Shown here: one piece after another, positions 63,361 to 64,000 of the stretch
Numbering within the stretch: position 1 is the first letter of the stretch
How the letters are laid out: each line of letters starts with the position of its first letter
Assembly: GCA_937951675.1 (NCBI GenBank)
Contig: CALFBI010000002.1
Span: 28,206-92,205 of the forward strand
Reading direction: 5' to 3'
Source of the DNA: an uncultured Verrucomicrobiales bacterium
GTDB taxonomy: Bacteria > Verrucomicrobiota > Verrucomicrobiia > Verrucomicrobiales > Akkermansiaceae
DNA length: 64,000 bases
Translations under genes and position numbers: made by a program
The notes under the pieces: model-generated
What the model was told of the DNA's origin: nothing
Seen by the model: only the letters and a program-made list of their open reading frames with translations
Databases searched by the model: none

Positions 63361-64000
63361 TCAAGATTCTTGAGTCGGGAGAAAACGAATTTCAACAGGT
63401 TTCTCCTTTTTACCAGGAGTGACAAAATCGCTCACATCCTTACTCGTCACATAGATCATAAATGAAATAAGAATCAGAGCAAAAATCGTTTGAATTCTTT
63501 CTAAAAAGACAGGGTTCAGAGGTCGTTTGCGAATTGCCTCGCCAAGTGCTAATGTGATGTGACCTCCGTCAAGCACAGGAAGCGGGAGCAGGTTTAGGAT
63601 ACCAAGATTCACGTTAAAGAGAACTAGCATTCCGAGTAAGCGTCGCAACCCGTCTTCGGTATCGAGGAGGCGGAACATTGCATTGCCAATTCCCACTGGC
63701 CCACTGAGATGTTGCACTCCAATATCAGAATGAGGACTCGCTACTTTTGAAATGGTCTTCCACATCGCCATTCCACTTTCTTTAAGAGAACTCCAAGGAG
63801 AAGGGTGAACGAGATCAGTATTGAAGTAATCACCCATTCCAAAAATAACTCCAATCATTAGTCGCTCTTCGGTTCGAACTTCTGGGAGGCGAGCTTGAAG
63901 AGTTTTTTCGATTGTCTTTCCGTCTCGTTCCAAAATAAGAGTGAAGGCCTCTTGGCCAGAAGCTTTAATGAGCTGAGTCAAGTGAGTCGAAGAGAAAGGC
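63361..64000 (-). CDS. rseP: RseP-like site-2 protease (C-terminal part; 5' end beyond the window)
   Basis: The frame stays open to the right edge: six more codons precede the internal TTG at 63981. The visible part contains the end of a PDZ domain (TLILERDGKTIEK), then the membrane segment LVLFNVNLGILNLLPLPVLDGGH with the second zinc-site motif LDGGH, and final membrane helices and a basic tail. This is the C-terminal half of M50 RseP, which cuts membrane-spanning regulators such as anti-sigma factors. The HExxH half is outside the window. Confidence 0.9.
   Translation of the reverse strand, partial: PFSSTHLTQLIKASGQEAFTLILERDGKTIEKTLQARLPEVRTEERLMIGVIFGMGDYFNTDLVHPSPWSSLKESGMAMWKTISKVASPHSDIGVQHLSGPVGIGNAMFRLLDTEDGLRRLLGMLVLFNVNLGILNLLPLPVLDGGHITLALGEAIRKRPLNPVFLERIQTIFALILISFMIYVTSKDVSDFVTPGKKEKPVEIRFLPTQES

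Noticed and set aside
1..64000. CRISPR arrays, insertion sequences, prophage or integron features
   Set aside because: No spaced direct repeats, transposase or integrase motifs were seen in the window.

Overview
The window looks like chromosomal DNA of a diderm (Gram-negative) bacterium. It encodes a lipid A kinase (lpxK), a LolC/E-family permease, an OmpA-type protein, DegP and RseP proteases and MscL. Base composition is in the mid-40s % G+C. GYF_2-RDD proteins, domain fusions (DedA with ATP-grasp, glycoside hydrolase with GT2, ADP-ribosylglycohydrolase with alpha/beta hydrolase) and many small secreted or lipoprotein genes suggest the PVC group, probably Verrucomicrobiota. This placement is an inference, because no rRNA gene is present. 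I saw no transposase, integrase, phage gene or CRISPR array.

Layout. 0-4.4 kb: the start of purE, then a plus-strand cluster of a DedA/ATP-grasp fusion, a PlsC-type acyltransferase, a DinB-like protein and an OlsB-like N-acyltransferase, which may make or modify an amino-lipid. 4.4-10.4 kb: queA, a hydrolase-glycosyltransferase fusion, a helical secreted protein and a beta-helix protein, then an AT-rich gap. 10.4-16.7 kb: a peroxiredoxin, the accB-accC-thiE operon, trmB, a 3'-5' exonuclease-like protein, and the divergent pair hmp and an NsrR-like repressor with a perfect palindrome between them. 16.7-24.4 kb: ADP-ribosylglycohydrolase/hydrolase fusion overlapping a disulfide reductase, a SMUG1-type glycosylase, pfkA, asd-ispA and three tiny lipoproteins. 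24.5-35.1 kb: comEC, a GYF_2-RDD protein, a Lol-type permease, a glyoxalase, a degP-ompA-M23 envelope operon, gltA and tsaB. 35.1-41.9 kb: an SH3 lipoprotein, tRNA-Val, two unknown proteins, SRP RNA, gdhA, mgsA and feoA-feoB-feoC.

41.9-54.4 kb holds ten consecutive plus-strand genes: trpS, ribD, mnmG, two unknown secreted or TPR proteins, an amidase, lpxK, recJ, recG and a rhodanese. Two near-perfect parS sites lie at and inside mnmG. G/C skew and gene direction both change at about 42-44 kb, so the window probably spans the replication origin region. 54.4-64 kb: oligopeptidase A, an NRDE protein, a DM13/DoxX/Cys-rich cluster, mscL, lpd, small secreted proteins, a thioesterase, a YacL-like PIN-TRAM protein and the C-terminal half of RseP.

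Start codons were moved inward for many genes, where the longest frame began with an implausible TTG or GTG or ran through a terminator or tRNA. No database search was possible. Family names rest on recognised motifs and gene context.
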